A stretch of DNA of 64,000 bases from Flavobacteriaceae bacterium (GTDB lineage Bacteria; Bacteroidota; Bacteroidia; Flavobacteriales; Flavobacteriaceae): contig QXYU01000046.1 of assembly GCA_009886755.1 (NCBI GenBank), forward strand, positions 1-64,000. Direction: 5' to 3'. The notes beneath the pieces were generated by a model. The model ran no database searches, was not told the origin of the DNA, and saw only the letters and a list, made by a program, of their open reading frames with translations. Positions 1 to 8,053 of the stretch are shown here, piece by piece. Numbering within the stretch: the first letter of the stretch is position 1; the number at the start of each line of letters is the position of its first letter. The position numbers and the translations under genes are program-made.

Positions 1-479
1 TTGGACATATATATGTTAGGGTAATAATGCATTTTATGTAAATAAGTAGACGATTTCTTTTTATGAGAAAAGCTATATAAATAATCCTCATAGCTTTCTG
101 TCAAGGAAATATTTAGCGTTGTTTCTACTAATCCTTCGCTATAGATGTAGTATGTTGTATTATTATCTCCATAAAAAGAATTAATAGTTAAAGACTCATT
201 TAATGAAGGGTCACTAGAATAAGTAATTTTTCTCTTTGCTAAACCTGAATGTAAAGCTCCGTTATAAATTAATGGTTCATTAGGATCTTCAACTACAGGT
301 ATTTCACCGGAAATCAATCTTTCTTTAACTGATTTAGAAGTAAATGTTTTAACTGGGTATTGAAATTCTTTTATTTCATTATTCATTAAAACATCAAAAG
401 GTTCAATTTTATCCTCAATCAAGTTTTGCCCAAAAGAAACTATTGGAACAAACAGTAAAAAAAGAAGTAGCTTTTTCAT
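1..479 (-). CDS. Secreted hypothetical protein, 3' end outside the window
   Basis: An open frame runs from the ATG at 479-477 to the left edge without a stop, giving at least 159 codons. The N-terminus (MKKLLLFLLFVPIVSFGQ) is a typical signal peptide with a signal peptidase I site after FGQ, so the product is probably exported. The mature part is rich in Asn, Ser, Tyr and Lys, and I recognise no family. The C-terminus lies beyond the edge, so a type IX sorting domain or other anchor cannot be judged. Base composition is more AT-rich than in the housekeeping genes to the right. Confidence 0.75.
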   Translation of the reverse strand, partial: MKKLLLFLLFVPIVSFGQNLIEDKIEPFDVLMNNEIKEFQYPVKTFTSKSVKERLISGEIPVVEDPNEPLIYNGALHSGLAKRKITYSSDPSLNESLTINSFYGDNNTTYYIYSEGLVETTLNISLTESYEDYLYSFSHKKKSSTYLHKMHYYPNIYMS

Positions 480-655
480 TGTGCTGGTTTTAAGATCGTT
501 TAATATACTCATAATAAATAATCCAATCTATTATACAAACAACGGCAAGTCTTCACTTACTTCATTAGCAGCTTATTTAATACTTGGTAAAGTCTATTGT
601 AAGGCTATTTGAAGCATCTTAATACGCTGATTAGCATCTAAACTTTTTCAACTAA
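480..655. other. Intergenic stretch without a recognisable gene
   Basis: AT-rich, with stops in all frames. A 7-base inverted repeat GCAAGTC (545-551) / GACTTGC (691-697) brackets part of it and reaches into the following gene remnant. I see no clear -7 box for the leftward gene. Confidence 0.5.
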
Positions 656-919
656 TTCACCACTAATGCAAGCAAACAAACCCATCTGGGGACTTGCGCT
701 GATTATAATATTAACGTTACTGCTTCTTCAAATACTGATTACACACTTTCAAGAACAGATATAAATGGAACTGTTTCAGGAGATGACCCTTCTATAACCA
801 TAAACTTAGGTGATGAAATTAATTTTATCATTAATGCCCCTAATCATCCATTTTACATTAAAATAGTACAAGAAACAGGCACTAATAATTTAGTAAATGG
901 ACAAACAAATGCTCGGTAA
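656..919 (+). pseudogene. Fragment of a cupredoxin-like (plastocyanin-type) domain protein
   Basis: After a stop at 653-655 this frame is open to the TAA at 917-919 but has no start codon. Its translation contains the segments DYTLSRTDINGTVSG, ITINLGDEINFIINAP and NHPFYIKIVQETGTNN. These match the N-terminal half of a cupredoxin-like domain found in secreted Bacteroidota proteins, where a glycine-rich strand leads to a G-H-P-F-Y motif. The second half, which would carry the copper-type ligands (Y-Y-x-C-x-x-H), is missing. Homology stops at about position 905, where PEP carboxykinase sequence begins. I read it as a gene remnant truncated at both ends; the family match is from memory of the motif. 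Confidence 0.6.
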
Positions 920-1278
920 AAAAAATGGAGTCAGACGATGTGAAGATATGGATGATCAATACAGGATGGACCGGCGGTGGTTTTGGTGTTGGGGAGCGTA
1001 TTCAGCGAAAATATACTCGTGCCATAATTACTGCAATATTGGAACAGAAATTGAATTATGTTGGATATCGAACGCATTCGATTTATGGAACTCAAATTCC
1101 CCTGACTTGTTCTCAAGTGCCCAGTCAGATTCTGAGTCCGAGAGAAATGTGGAAGGACGATGTCGCTTTTTACAAACAAGCCAATGAATTGGCGCAACAG
1201 TTCATTGAGAATTTCAAGAATTTTGAATCCTATGCTACCGAAGAAATTTTAGCGGGAGGGCCAAAACTGAAAGTATAA
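909..1278 (+). pseudogene. pckA: C-terminal fragment of ATP-dependent PEP carboxykinase, frameshifted
   Basis: From 925 the frame reads W-M-I-N-T-G-W-T-G-G-G-F-G-V-G followed by YTRAIITAIL, YRTHSIYGTQIP, VPSQILSPREMW and a final AGGPK. This is the last ~115 residues of PckA (normal length ~530). Slightly upstream, the codons for M-L-G-K-K (909-923) fit the preceding PckA residues but are in another frame. The run of eight A at 918-925 is one base too long to join them. The catalytic kinase domain is absent and unrelated cupredoxin-like sequence sits directly upstream. This is a remnant, not a working gene; a chimeric contig join is the alternative. Confidence 0.8.
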
Positions 1279-1376
1279 AACAGAGTTGCAATTGTAACAA
1301 GGCAGCATCTTGCAAAGATTTACAAATCGTTTATAGGTAGGGGGGTACTGTTTACGCTGTGAAAATTCAGCCAGTT

Positions 1377-2153
1377 TTATTTGCTAAAAATAGCACCCAT
1401 TTTTTCTTTCTCCTCAGCGGCTAATTGGGCATCAATGAGGATTCGCCCACTGTGCTCATCGGTGATGATTTTCTGGCGTGAGGCGATCTCCATTTGTGTC
1501 TGTGGCGGTATGGTAAAGAATGAACCTCCAGAAGCACCTCGCTCTACCGGTACAATGGCTAAGCCGTTTTTGACATTTGAGCGGATTCGTTTGTAGGCCG
1601 CAATCAAGTGTTCTTCTATTTTCTTTTCGAACTCAGCAGATTTTTTGGCGAGCATTTCTTCTTCTTTGGCTGTTTCGCTCAACCTAGCATCCAGCTCACT
1701 TTTCTTGCCTTTCAAGTGCTTTTTACGTTCCTCGGTTTTACCAGTGAGTTCCTCAATGGTAATATTTTTTTGTTCGATTTTGGCTTGGAATTCTTTGATA
1801 TTCTTTTCCGCCAATTGCATTTCCAATTCTTGGAACTCTTGTTCTTTTGTGATGGAGTTGTACTCACGGTTATTGCGAACCTTATCCAAACGAGCGGCAT
1901 ATTTTTTATGCTCTTCTTTAGCTACTTCGATGTCGTTTTTCTTGGCTTTGATTTGCAATTCAAAGTCAGCGACTTCTGTAGTGAATTTTTCCAATCGGGT
2001 ATCCAAACCAGCGATGTCGTTTTCGAGATCTTCTACTTCAAGAGGAAGTTCACCCCGAACGTTACGAATTTCATCCACACGCGTGTCGATTAGTTGTAAG
2101 TCGTAAAGTGCTCTTAATTTTTCTTCAACAGATGTTTCCTTTTTTTTTGCCAT
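1377..2153 (-). CDS. DUF164 / C4-type zinc-ribbon family protein (ribbon cysteines lost)
   Basis: 258 residues. Residues ~10-185 form a long charged coiled coil (repeated E/K/L heptads); the C-terminal ~60 residues correspond to the family's zinc ribbon. In this copy the four ribbon cysteines are replaced: the first pair reads G-A-S-G-G-S and the second D-E-H-S-G-R-I-L, where the family usually has C-x-x-C. Zinc binding is therefore unlikely although the fold is recognisable. It lies one base downstream of the Nif3 gene on the same strand, a pairing seen across Bacteroidota. The function is not known; a scaffold or nucleic-acid-related role has been suggested for relatives. Confidence 0.8.
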   Translation of the reverse strand: MAKKKETSVEEKLRALYDLQLIDTRVDEIRNVRGELPLEVEDLENDIAGLDTRLEKFTTEVADFELQIKAKKNDIEVAKEEHKKYAARLDKVRNNREYNSITKEQEFQELEMQLAEKNIKEFQAKIEQKNITIEELTGKTEERKKHLKGKKSELDARLSETAKEEEMLAKKSAEFEKKIEEHLIAAYKRIRSNVKNGLAIVPVERGASGGSFFTIPPQTQMEIASRQKIITDEHSGRILIDAQLAAEEKEKMGAIFSK

Positions 2154-2154
2154 G

Positions 2155-3258
2155 CTAGAAATAGTTTACTGGATTGGTGTTTGTCCCAGCTAAAATGAAT
2201 GCGAAATTAGGCATTTTTTTGCTAAGATAATCAAGGATTAATTTTTTTGTAAACTGCTCACTTTCATAGTGCCCTATATCGATCAATAAAAGCTTCCCTT
2301 CTGCCTGATAAAAGTCATGGTATTTTAGGTCTGCCGTGATATAAGCATCAGCCATTTGATACTTGGCTGCGCCAATGGCAAAGCTACCGGAACCACCCAG
2401 CACCGCTACTCTCTGAATGGGTTTGTCAAGCCGTTGACTATGGCGAATACTCTTGGGGTTAAATACTTTTTTGAGTTGTTGTAAAAAAGCTTCTTCACTT
2501 GTGGGAGTGGCGAGGGTACCAATACTTCCCATGCCTCTGTTCGGATTTTCATTGTCAGGGGTGTAGATCTCAAAGGCAATTTCTTCGTAAGGGTGTGACT
2601 CGTGCAAAGCACGAAGGACTTTGGACTGCAAATGACTCTCAAAAACGAGTCGCACCTGAGTTTCGGTTACTTGAACGCTTTCTCCTTTTTTTCCAATTGA
2701 GGGTTGTGCTTTTTCGTTAGGACGGTATTGGCCTTGCCCTTTATTTTCAAAGCTACATTCAGTATAGTTTCCCAATGCACCCGCACCTTGGGCAAACAAT
2801 GCTTCTTTGATTTTTTCAACAGCCTCACTGGGAGCATAAAAGCTTAACTTTTTTAGGCTGTCCTTTTTGGGGAGTAAGAAGCTGCAGTTTTGAAGGCCTA
2901 ATTTTTGTGCAATACCATAGTTGACCCCTTTTGGATGGTTGTCCAAAGCGGTATGGAGGGCATAGATGGCAATTTTATTTTCTAAGGCTTTTAGCACAGC
3001 CTTTTCAACGTAGTTTTTTCCAGTAATACTTTTTAAGCCTGAAAAAATAATGGGATGAAAACTGATGATGAGATTGCACTTTTTGGTAATCGCCTCATCC
3101 ACAACAGTCTCTAGGGTGTCCAAGGTGATGAGTGCGCCCGTACACTTTCTGTTTGAATCTCCGACAAGTAGGCCTACGTTGTCAAATTCTTCAGCGGTTG
3201 CAGAAGGAGCCCAAGCTTCAAGCAGGGCAATGATCTCTTTTATAGTTGGCATATTCAT
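2155..3258 (-). CDS. Nif3-like dinuclear metal centre protein
   Basis: 367 residues, the long YqfO-type form with an inserted middle domain. Features are the N-terminal A-E-E-F-D-N-V-G-L-L-V-G motif, the metal-site region IISFHPIIFSGLK (~residues 65-77), and near the C-terminus DAYITADLKYHDFYQA and D-I-G-H-Y-E-S-E, which carry the remaining metal ligands. The family is related to type 2 GTP cyclohydrolase I, but its cellular substrate is unsettled. The gene starts at ATG 3258 and runs into the DUF164 gene with a 1-base gap, so the two form an operon. A -7 box TAAATTTG is read on the minus strand at 3288-3281. Confidence 0.88.
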   Translation of the reverse strand: MNMPTIKEIIALLEAWAPSATAEEFDNVGLLVGDSNRKCTGALITLDTLETVVDEAITKKCNLIISFHPIIFSGLKSITGKNYVEKAVLKALENKIAIYALHTALDNHPKGVNYGIAQKLGLQNCSFLLPKKDSLKKLSFYAPSEAVEKIKEALFAQGAGALGNYTECSFENKGQGQYRPNEKAQPSIGKKGESVQVTETQVRLVFESHLQSKVLRALHESHPYEEIAFEIYTPDNENPNRGMGSIGTLATPTSEEAFLQQLKKVFNPKSIRHSQRLDKPIQRVAVLGGSGSFAIGAAKYQMADAYITADLKYHDFYQAEGKLLLIDIGHYESEQFTKKLILDYLSKKMPNFAFILAGTNTNPVNYF

Positions 3259-3280
3259 GGATGCATCGATAATGATTTCA

Positions 3281-3288
3281 CAAATTTA
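3281..3288 (-). promoter_or_regulatory. -7 box (TAAATTTG) for the Nif3-DUF164 operon
   Basis: A perfect match to the Bacteroidota TAnnTTTG element on the minus strand, 22 bases before the ATG at 3258. No convincing TTG partner was seen upstream. Confidence 0.5.
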
Positions 3289-3319
3289 TTTGACCTAAAT
3301 ATAGCGTATCTTTAGGCTT

Positions 3320-4345
3320 GTGAAGTTAGTACGATTTCTTTTGTTTCCCCTAGCATTTCTTTACGGTGCCATCTTGGAAGTGCGCAACCGTCTTTTTGAT
3401 GTGGGTTATCTATCCTCTAAGACCTTTGCAATCCCATTGATTGGTGTGGGAAATCTCGCAACCGGCGGGACGGGTAAATCGGTAGTGATCGACTATCTGC
3501 TTTCGCACTTCAAAGATCGTTATTCGTTGGCAACCTTGAGTCGAGGATATGGACGATCTACCCAAGGGGTTCTTTTCGGAGATGAGAATGCTACGGCTAA
3601 AACCCTGGGAGACGAGCCCTATCAATTTCTTTCCAAGCACCCTGAAGTAACGGTTGTCGTTGCAGAAAAAAGAGTGGCAGGTATAGAGATGCTTTTGAAT
3701 CAAAAACCGCACATGCAAGCTGTTCTTCTGGATGATGTACTCCAACACCGTTGGATAAAACCCCAACTTCAGATTCTAACAACCACTTTTCAAAATCCCT
3801 ATTCTAAAGATTATTTGGTTCCGGTTGGAAATCTTCGGGAAAGGAGAAAGGGAGCCCACCGTGCCAATATCATATTGGTTACCAAAACACCCAGTGATGC
3901 TTCAAGAGATGCCATCGAAAGTGTCCGAAGCTCGCTTGGAAAGGCACCCCATCAGAACATCTATTTTTGTGCTATAGGATATTCCGATCTGGTATTGGGC
4001 ATAAAACAGGAGCGTCTTATGGATTTTGAATCTGACCCTTTTCTTCTAGTGACAGGAATTGCTAATGCAGCCCCATTGGTAGCCTTTCTCCAGAAAAAAA
4101 AGTTGCACTTTGAGCATTTGGAATATCCCGATCATTATGATTTCCCCCCCGCATCCATTAAAAAAATACAAGCCAAAGCAGCATCAAAGAAAATTCTTAC
4201 AACTGAAAAAGATTATGGTCGATTGAGACCATTGTTGCCAGCAACAACCTCACTGTATTATTTACCCATCCATCTTCAATTTTTAAATGGGGAAGAAGAG
4301 CAATCTTTTTTGAGTCAGATCGAAGCCCAGTTACAGCAGAATTAG
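3320..4345 (+). CDS. lpxK: Tetraacyldisaccharide 4'-kinase (lipid A biosynthesis)
   Basis: 341 residues; phosphorylates the 4' position of the lipid A disaccharide precursor at the inner membrane. The N-terminal hydrophobic segment (residues 5-20) is followed by the Walker A-type motif VGNLATGGTGKS (~43-54). Later come T-L-S-R-G-Y-G-R, L-L-D-D-V-L-Q-H-R and T-T-E-K-D-Y-G-R-L, all typical of LpxK. The start is GTG at 3320, placing the conserved M/V-K-L-V-R at the N-terminus. A TATCTTTA box ends at 3314, so the mRNA may have almost no leader. The stop codon interlocks with that of lipA on the other strand. Confidence 0.92.
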   Translation: MKLVRFLLFPLAFLYGAILEVRNRLFDVGYLSSKTFAIPLIGVGNLATGGTGKSVVIDYLLSHFKDRYSLATLSRGYGRSTQGVLFGDENATAKTLGDEPYQFLSKHPEVTVVVAEKRVAGIEMLLNQKPHMQAVLLDDVLQHRWIKPQLQILTTTFQNPYSKDYLVPVGNLRERRKGAHRANIILVTKTPSDASRDAIESVRSSLGKAPHQNIYFCAIGYSDLVLGIKQERLMDFESDPFLLVTGIANAAPLVAFLQKKKLHFEHLEYPDHYDFPPASIKKIQAKAASKKILTTEKDYGRLRPLLPATTSLYYLPIHLQFLNGEEEQSFLSQIEAQLQQN

Positions 4346-5220
4346 TCAATGTGTTTGTGAGCCTTGTAAGAAGAGCGAACTAAAGGGCTGCTTTCTACAT
4401 GACGAAAGCCTAAATCTAAGGCATAGGTTTCGTATTCTTTAAACTCTTCAGGGTTAATAAAACGCGACACCGGAAGGTGTTTTTTGGAAGGCTGTAAGTA
4501 TTGTCCAATGGTAACGACATCAACATGATGGGTACGGAGGTCTTCCAGCGTTTGTAAGACTTCTTCACGGGCCTCACCCAATCCAAGCATAATTCCAGAC
4601 TTGGTTCTATTGATACCCTGTCGTTTCAAATAGCTAAGGACTTCAAGACTTTGGTCGTATTTGGCCTGAACCCGAACTTGACGAGTGAGTCGGCGAACGG
4701 TCTCCACATTATGTGACACCACTTCGGGAGCTACGGCTATGATCCGGTCGATATTTCTTTCATTACCTTGAAAGTCTGGAATTAGGGCTTCAAGGGTCGT
4801 ATTGGGATTTAGTCTTCGAATGGCGTTAACCGTTTCAGCCCAAAGAATGGAGCCCATATCTTTCAAGTCATCTCGATCAACAGAAGTAATCACAGCATGC
4901 TTGATCTGCATCAATTTGATCGACCGTGCCACTTTATCGGGTTCGTCCCAATCGACGTTTCCGGGACGTCCTGTCTGAACCCCGCAAAAGCCACAAGAAC
5001 GCGTGCATATGTTTCCTAAAATCATAAAAGTAGCGGTGCCTTCTGACCAGCATTCCCCCATATTCGGGCAGCTTCCAGAAGTACAGATGGTGTGCAGATC
5101 GTACTTGTCGACCAAACTTCTTAACTCGGTGTATTTTTTGCCCGTTGGTAACTTTACCCGAATCCATTTGGGTTTCTCCACGCGCTTCATTCCTTTCTCT
5201 ACTTTTTCCAAATGTTCCAT
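4342..5220 (-). CDS. lipA: Lipoyl synthase (radical SAM)
   Basis: 292 residues, normal length. It inserts two sulfur atoms into protein-bound octanoyl groups, using one [4Fe-4S] cluster for radical SAM chemistry and a second as sulfur donor. Both cluster motifs are visible: C46-x4-C51-x5-C57 for the auxiliary cluster and C72-x3-C76-x2-C79 for the radical SAM cluster. The C-terminal R-S-S-Y motif, whose Ser ligates the auxiliary cluster, is present in L-V-R-S-S-Y-K. It supplies lipoate to 2-oxoacid dehydrogenases such as the one represented by pdhB at 23.9 kb. Its stop overlaps that of lpxK by 4 bases. Confidence 0.96.
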   Translation of the reverse strand: MEHLEKVEKGMKRVEKPKWIRVKLPTGKKYTELRSLVDKYDLHTICTSGSCPNMGECWSEGTATFMILGNICTRSCGFCGVQTGRPGNVDWDEPDKVARSIKLMQIKHAVITSVDRDDLKDMGSILWAETVNAIRRLNPNTTLEALIPDFQGNERNIDRIIAVAPEVVSHNVETVRRLTRQVRVQAKYDQSLEVLSYLKRQGINRTKSGIMLGLGEAREEVLQTLEDLRTHHVDVVTIGQYLQPSKKHLPVSRFINPEEFKEYETYALDLGFRHVESSPLVRSSYKAHKHID

Positions 5221-5238
5221 GGGTCAAAGATAAAACTA

Positions 5239-6456
5239 TTACAGCAGACTCAAAAGATAGAATAGTGCGAAAGCTGTGAGGAAAACAATCCCAATTCGAC
5301 TCAGCCAACGCATGACTGTGTTAGGTTGCGCTTCCTTAGGCATGTGAGAACTGGTGACCAAAAAATAATTTAATATCGCAAACAAAGGGGCCGTAATAAA
5401 AGACAAAATGGTTGCAATTTGCACTAAAGTGCCCATTTCTGACAAAAAGAAAAAGAAAATGGAAAGGGTGCCGATACTTAGAACAAGTATCCAAAACAGG
5501 TAACGGTCTTTTTTTTGATTCCAAAGTAATTTTCCGATTTGCGACATCACTCTAGGGGAAGCATCCAGCGTGGTCAGTGTGGTGCTAAACATTGTTGTCA
5601 ATGCTGCCAGTCCGATGATTCCGTAAAAGGCGACCCCGAGATTGGAGGTATAAAGTGCAATCAGTTGTCCAGCAAACACAGTACCTGAATTGGAGAACTC
5701 AAGACCTGATTCGAACATGACCGTAGCCCCCAACCCCATAAAACAAATCCCTAGAAAAACAGTTGTCCAGTAACCGACTTTGAAATCAAAAAGGCCTTCG
5801 GATAAATTGAGTTTGTCTTTGACACTGCGCTTTTTTTCCAATGTCCATAAGGAGTGCCAGATAGAAATGTCCATGGGAGCTGGCATCCATCCCATAAAGG
5901 CTGCTAAAAATAATAAGCCTTCGTTGGCTGGAAAAATTTGAGTGAGCTTGGTCGGTGAGGCATCGTTTCCTAGGGCGATGCTGAAACTAACAACACTGCA
6001 AATCGTTAGGACTAGAATGATGATTTTGATGACACGATCCAAAATGGTGTAACGTCCGATAATTAAAATGAGTAGACAAATCCCTGTAATGATAGCACTC
6101 CAAATCCCCAAGTTGGTTGTGAAACCAAATAGTTCCGAAGCAATACCCGCTGTGACAATGGTGACAGCGGTTTGAACGGTGAACATAGTGGCGATATTTA
6201 ACACAAAGTAGAGCCATAGCAAGGGTTTTCCTAATTTGAAATAACCCTGGAGAAGATTTTCGTTGGTTGCCAAAGCATAACGTGGGCCGTATTGAAAAAA
6301 GGGATATTTGAAAAGGTTGACCAAAAGCAACGCCCAGAGAAGCCCCCAGCCATAATCAGCGCCCGCACGAGTGGATTGTACCAAATGCGAAACTCCTATA
6401 GCAGCCCCAGCAAATAAAAGACCGGGTCCGAGCTTGGCGAAAATCTTATGCTTCAT
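5239..6456 (-). CDS. Nramp-related membrane transporter lacking the canonical DPGN motif
   Basis: 405 residues with about 11 hydrophobic segments and an Nramp/LeuT-type layout. Helix 1 reads G-P-G-L-L-F-A-G-A-A-I-G-V-S-H where metal transporters have D-P-G-N, and helix 6 reads M-P-A-P-M-D instead of M-P-H. The Asp, Asn and Met that bind Mn2+/Fe2+ are therefore missing and the substrate cannot be predicted. The start was set at ATG 6456, which overlaps the sigma-factor stop (ATGA, 6456-6453); an upstream in-frame Met would lie inside the sigma gene. The overlap implies translational coupling to the sigma factor. Relatives in Flavobacteriaceae share these substitutions, as far as I recall. Confidence 0.8.
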   Translation of the reverse strand: MKHKIFAKLGPGLLFAGAAIGVSHLVQSTRAGADYGWGLLWALLLVNLFKYPFFQYGPRYALATNENLLQGYFKLGKPLLWLYFVLNIATMFTVQTAVTIVTAGIASELFGFTTNLGIWSAIITGICLLILIIGRYTILDRVIKIIILVLTICSVVSFSIALGNDASPTKLTQIFPANEGLLFLAAFMGWMPAPMDISIWHSLWTLEKKRSVKDKLNLSEGLFDFKVGYWTTVFLGICFMGLGATVMFESGLEFSNSGTVFAGQLIALYTSNLGVAFYGIIGLAALTTMFSTTLTTLDASPRVMSQIGKLLWNQKKDRYLFWILVLSIGTLSIFFFFLSEMGTLVQIATILSFITAPLFAILNYFLVTSSHMPKEAQPNTVMRWLSRIGIVFLTAFALFYLLSLL

Positions 6457-6992
6457 AGATTTAGTTTTTCGGCCAACAACTTTTTGGCGCGGAACAATTT
6501 CACTTTGATGGTGCTCAGGGGTTGATTGCAATGTTGCGCCAGTGCGTTGTAGGTATACCCTTCAAAATAGCGCAATTGGATTAATTGACGGTAGTCAGGA
6601 GCCAGCGATTGGATATGTACCAGAAGACTTTCCAATTTTTGATTGGCGATCATTTCCTCTTCAGGGCTGAGTTGGGCACGTTCCCATTCGGGAACTTCGG
6701 CCATTGTTTCGGTTAATTTCGATTTTTGGGTTTGGGTTTGACGTTGCTGGTCAATCCACAAATTAAGAGCAATGGAAACAAGCCATGTGGAGAACCGAGC
6801 CTTTCGGTCAAATTGGTCAATTTTATCAAATGCCTTTGAAAAACACTGTACAGCTAATTCTTCAGAAAGTGGCGGGTTGTGGTTTTTTTTCAACAAATAC
6901 CCATAGACATAATCCCAATGAAGATCGAAGAGGTGATTGAAGGCGCGCTGATCGTTTTCAAGCGCATTGTCAAGTAGTTGCTTTACATCCAT
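6453..6992 (-). CDS. ECF-type RNA polymerase sigma factor
   Basis: 179 residues. Region 2 spans ~residues 20-85 (HLFDLHWDYVYGYL, then F-S-K-A-F-D-K-I and FSTWLVSIALNLWIDQ) and region 4 ~115-175 (LAPDYRQLIQLRYFEGYTY and S-T-I-K-V-K-L-F-R-A-K-K-L-L). Only these two domains are present, as in extracytoplasmic-function sigma factors. No anti-sigma gene is adjacent; instead the downstream gene is the Nramp-like transporter, coupled by a 4-base overlap. The sigma factor may control that transporter or respond to what it transports, but this is inference. Confidence 0.9.
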   Translation of the reverse strand: MDVKQLLDNALENDQRAFNHLFDLHWDYVYGYLLKKNHNPPLSEELAVQCFSKAFDKIDQFDRKARFSTWLVSIALNLWIDQQRQTQTQKSKLTETMAEVPEWERAQLSPEEEMIANQKLESLLVHIQSLAPDYRQLIQLRYFEGYTYNALAQHCNQPLSTIKVKLFRAKKLLAEKLNL

Positions 6993-7024
6993 AGGATCGC
7001 CTAAGGCACCTCAAAATAAAAAAA

Positions 7025-7231
7025 TTAATTGAGTTGCGGATCAGTCTTTCGGCATTCTTGTTCTGTAGGAAGTTTCCCACAATACCCACAAGGTTCATTC
7101 TCTTTATTCAAGAATGGAGACTGACTGGCACAGGTTCCAGCAAATTCACCATCTTTTTTAGCCCAAATTTTAATAGCAATACCAGCACATGCTATAGCTA
7201 GGAGTCCAAAAGTGAGTAGGAATAGTTTCAT
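7025..7231 (-). CDS. Small single-pass membrane protein with C-terminal cysteines
   Basis: 68 residues. A hydrophobic helix (residues ~2-20, F-L-L-T-F-G-L-L-A-I-A-C-A-G-I-A) is followed by I-K-I-W-A-K-K-D-G and a short tail with C-A-S-Q, C-G-Y-C and E-C. The tail could bind a metal or form disulfides. Proteins of this shape are conserved in Flavobacteriia but have no assigned function. The start at ATG 7231 is preferred over a GTG at 7246, which lies next to a possible -7 box. Confidence 0.6.
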   Translation of the reverse strand: MKLFLLTFGLLAIACAGIAIKIWAKKDGEFAGTCASQSPFLNKENEPCGYCGKLPTEQECRKTDPQLN

Positions 7232-7495
7232 AGGGTAAAAATACACAAACTTTATAAAAGCAATCGTCTCTAAATTGTAGGACTTGTCTTACAGTTGCGG
7301 AAGGGTTAAGTCAACCAAATTTCACGAAATCATATCCGAAAGCAGTAATAAACCCAAATCCCTCTATGCTTCACTAATTATTCTTAACAACTACAGTTCA
7401 AGTGACTGTAACCAACACAATTACATTTTTCAATAAATAAATATAGTGTTGTGGTTTGATTGAAAAACGAGAATATTTAGGGAGCGAGGGATTTT
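7232..7495. other. Intergenic stretch, no gene seen
   Basis: AT-rich. The only structure noticed is a 6-bp hairpin, TACAGT (7392-7397) / ACTGTA (7405-7410), without a T run. I see no coding frame or promoter worth naming. Confidence 0.5.
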
Positions 7496-7987
7496 TTACA
7501 ATACAAATTGGTAGCAGATTCTGACTAAGAAAAAAACATAAACTAGAGAAACACTGAACTTGAGAAAAACACCAGTGAGAAACCCTATCAAGGAACCTAA
7601 AGCAGATTTTAGGGCCATTTTTTTATCTTTTGGGTTTTGACTGAGTTCTCCTGCAAAAGCGCCTAAAAAAGGCCCGAAAACAATCCCCAAAGGACCTAAA
7701 AACAGTAAGCCAATCACCAAGCCTATGGTGGAGCCTATCATCCCACTTTTTGTCCCCCCAAATTGTTTGGTCCCCAACATAGGGATTATATAGTCTAATA
7801 AAAATACCCCAAGTGCAATGGCAAAAGTTACTATGAGAAAATTTTTATCCATGGGAACCCAATCGGTAAGGTGAAGCAGCAGCAGCCCAAGCCAACTAGT
7901 GATTGGACCGGGAATGACAGGCAAAAAACTCCCTGCAATCCCCAATAGGGCAAGTAAAATTCCAGAAAAAAGCAGTACTAAATCCAT
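7496..7987 (-). CDS. DUF456 family membrane protein
   Basis: 163 residues with four to five hydrophobic, glycine-rich helices. The N-terminal segment LLALLGIAGSFLPVIPGP and the middle G-P-L-G-I-V-F-G-P-F-L-G-A-F-A-G-E are characteristic of DUF456, a small integral membrane family of unknown function that may contain a glycine-zipper pore-like bundle. It starts at ATG 7987 and is divergent from the lipoprotein-ruvC operon. Confidence 0.82.
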   Translation of the reverse strand: MDLVLLFSGILLALLGIAGSFLPVIPGPITSWLGLLLLHLTDWVPMDKNFLIVTFAIALGVFLLDYIIPMLGTKQFGGTKSGMIGSTIGLVIGLLFLGPLGIVFGPFLGAFAGELSQNPKDKKMALKSALGSLIGFLTGVFLKFSVSLVYVFFLVRICYQFVL

Positions 7988-8002
7988 ACTATGAAAAGTG
8001 TC

Positions 8003-8033
8003 TTGACGAACTTAGAAAAAATGATTAATTTTA
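8003..8033 (+). promoter_or_regulatory. Promoter for the lipoprotein-ruvC-hemW operon
   Basis: TTG at 8003-8005, a 20-base spacer, then TAATTTTA at 8026-8033, one base from the Bacteroidota TAnnTTTG box. It argues that the ATG at 7991 is upstream of the transcript start and that translation begins at 8054. Confidence 0.5.
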
Positions 8034-8053
8034 GGCGTAAAAAACATCCAAAA

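Noticed and set aside
541-700. Inverted GCAAGTC/GACTTGC repeats resembling arms of an integron attC site
   Set aside because: The outer R boxes (RYYYAAC and GTTRRRY) are missing, the interior is not palindromic, and no integrase is present. A 7-base inverted repeat at this distance can arise by chance.
1608-2093. Plus-strand frame of 161 codons
   Set aside because: It is the antisense of the DUF164 coiled coil; Lys/Glu-rich coding gives a Phe/Leu-rich open frame on the other strand. No family features.
7392-7410. TACAGT/ACTGTA hairpin considered as a terminator
   Set aside because: No T run follows on either strand and it lies far from both gene ends.
7991-8053. Extended N-terminus of the lipoprotein before ruvC
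   Set aside because: The ATG at 7991 lies upstream of the predicted promoter and would bury the lipobox; start moved to 8054.
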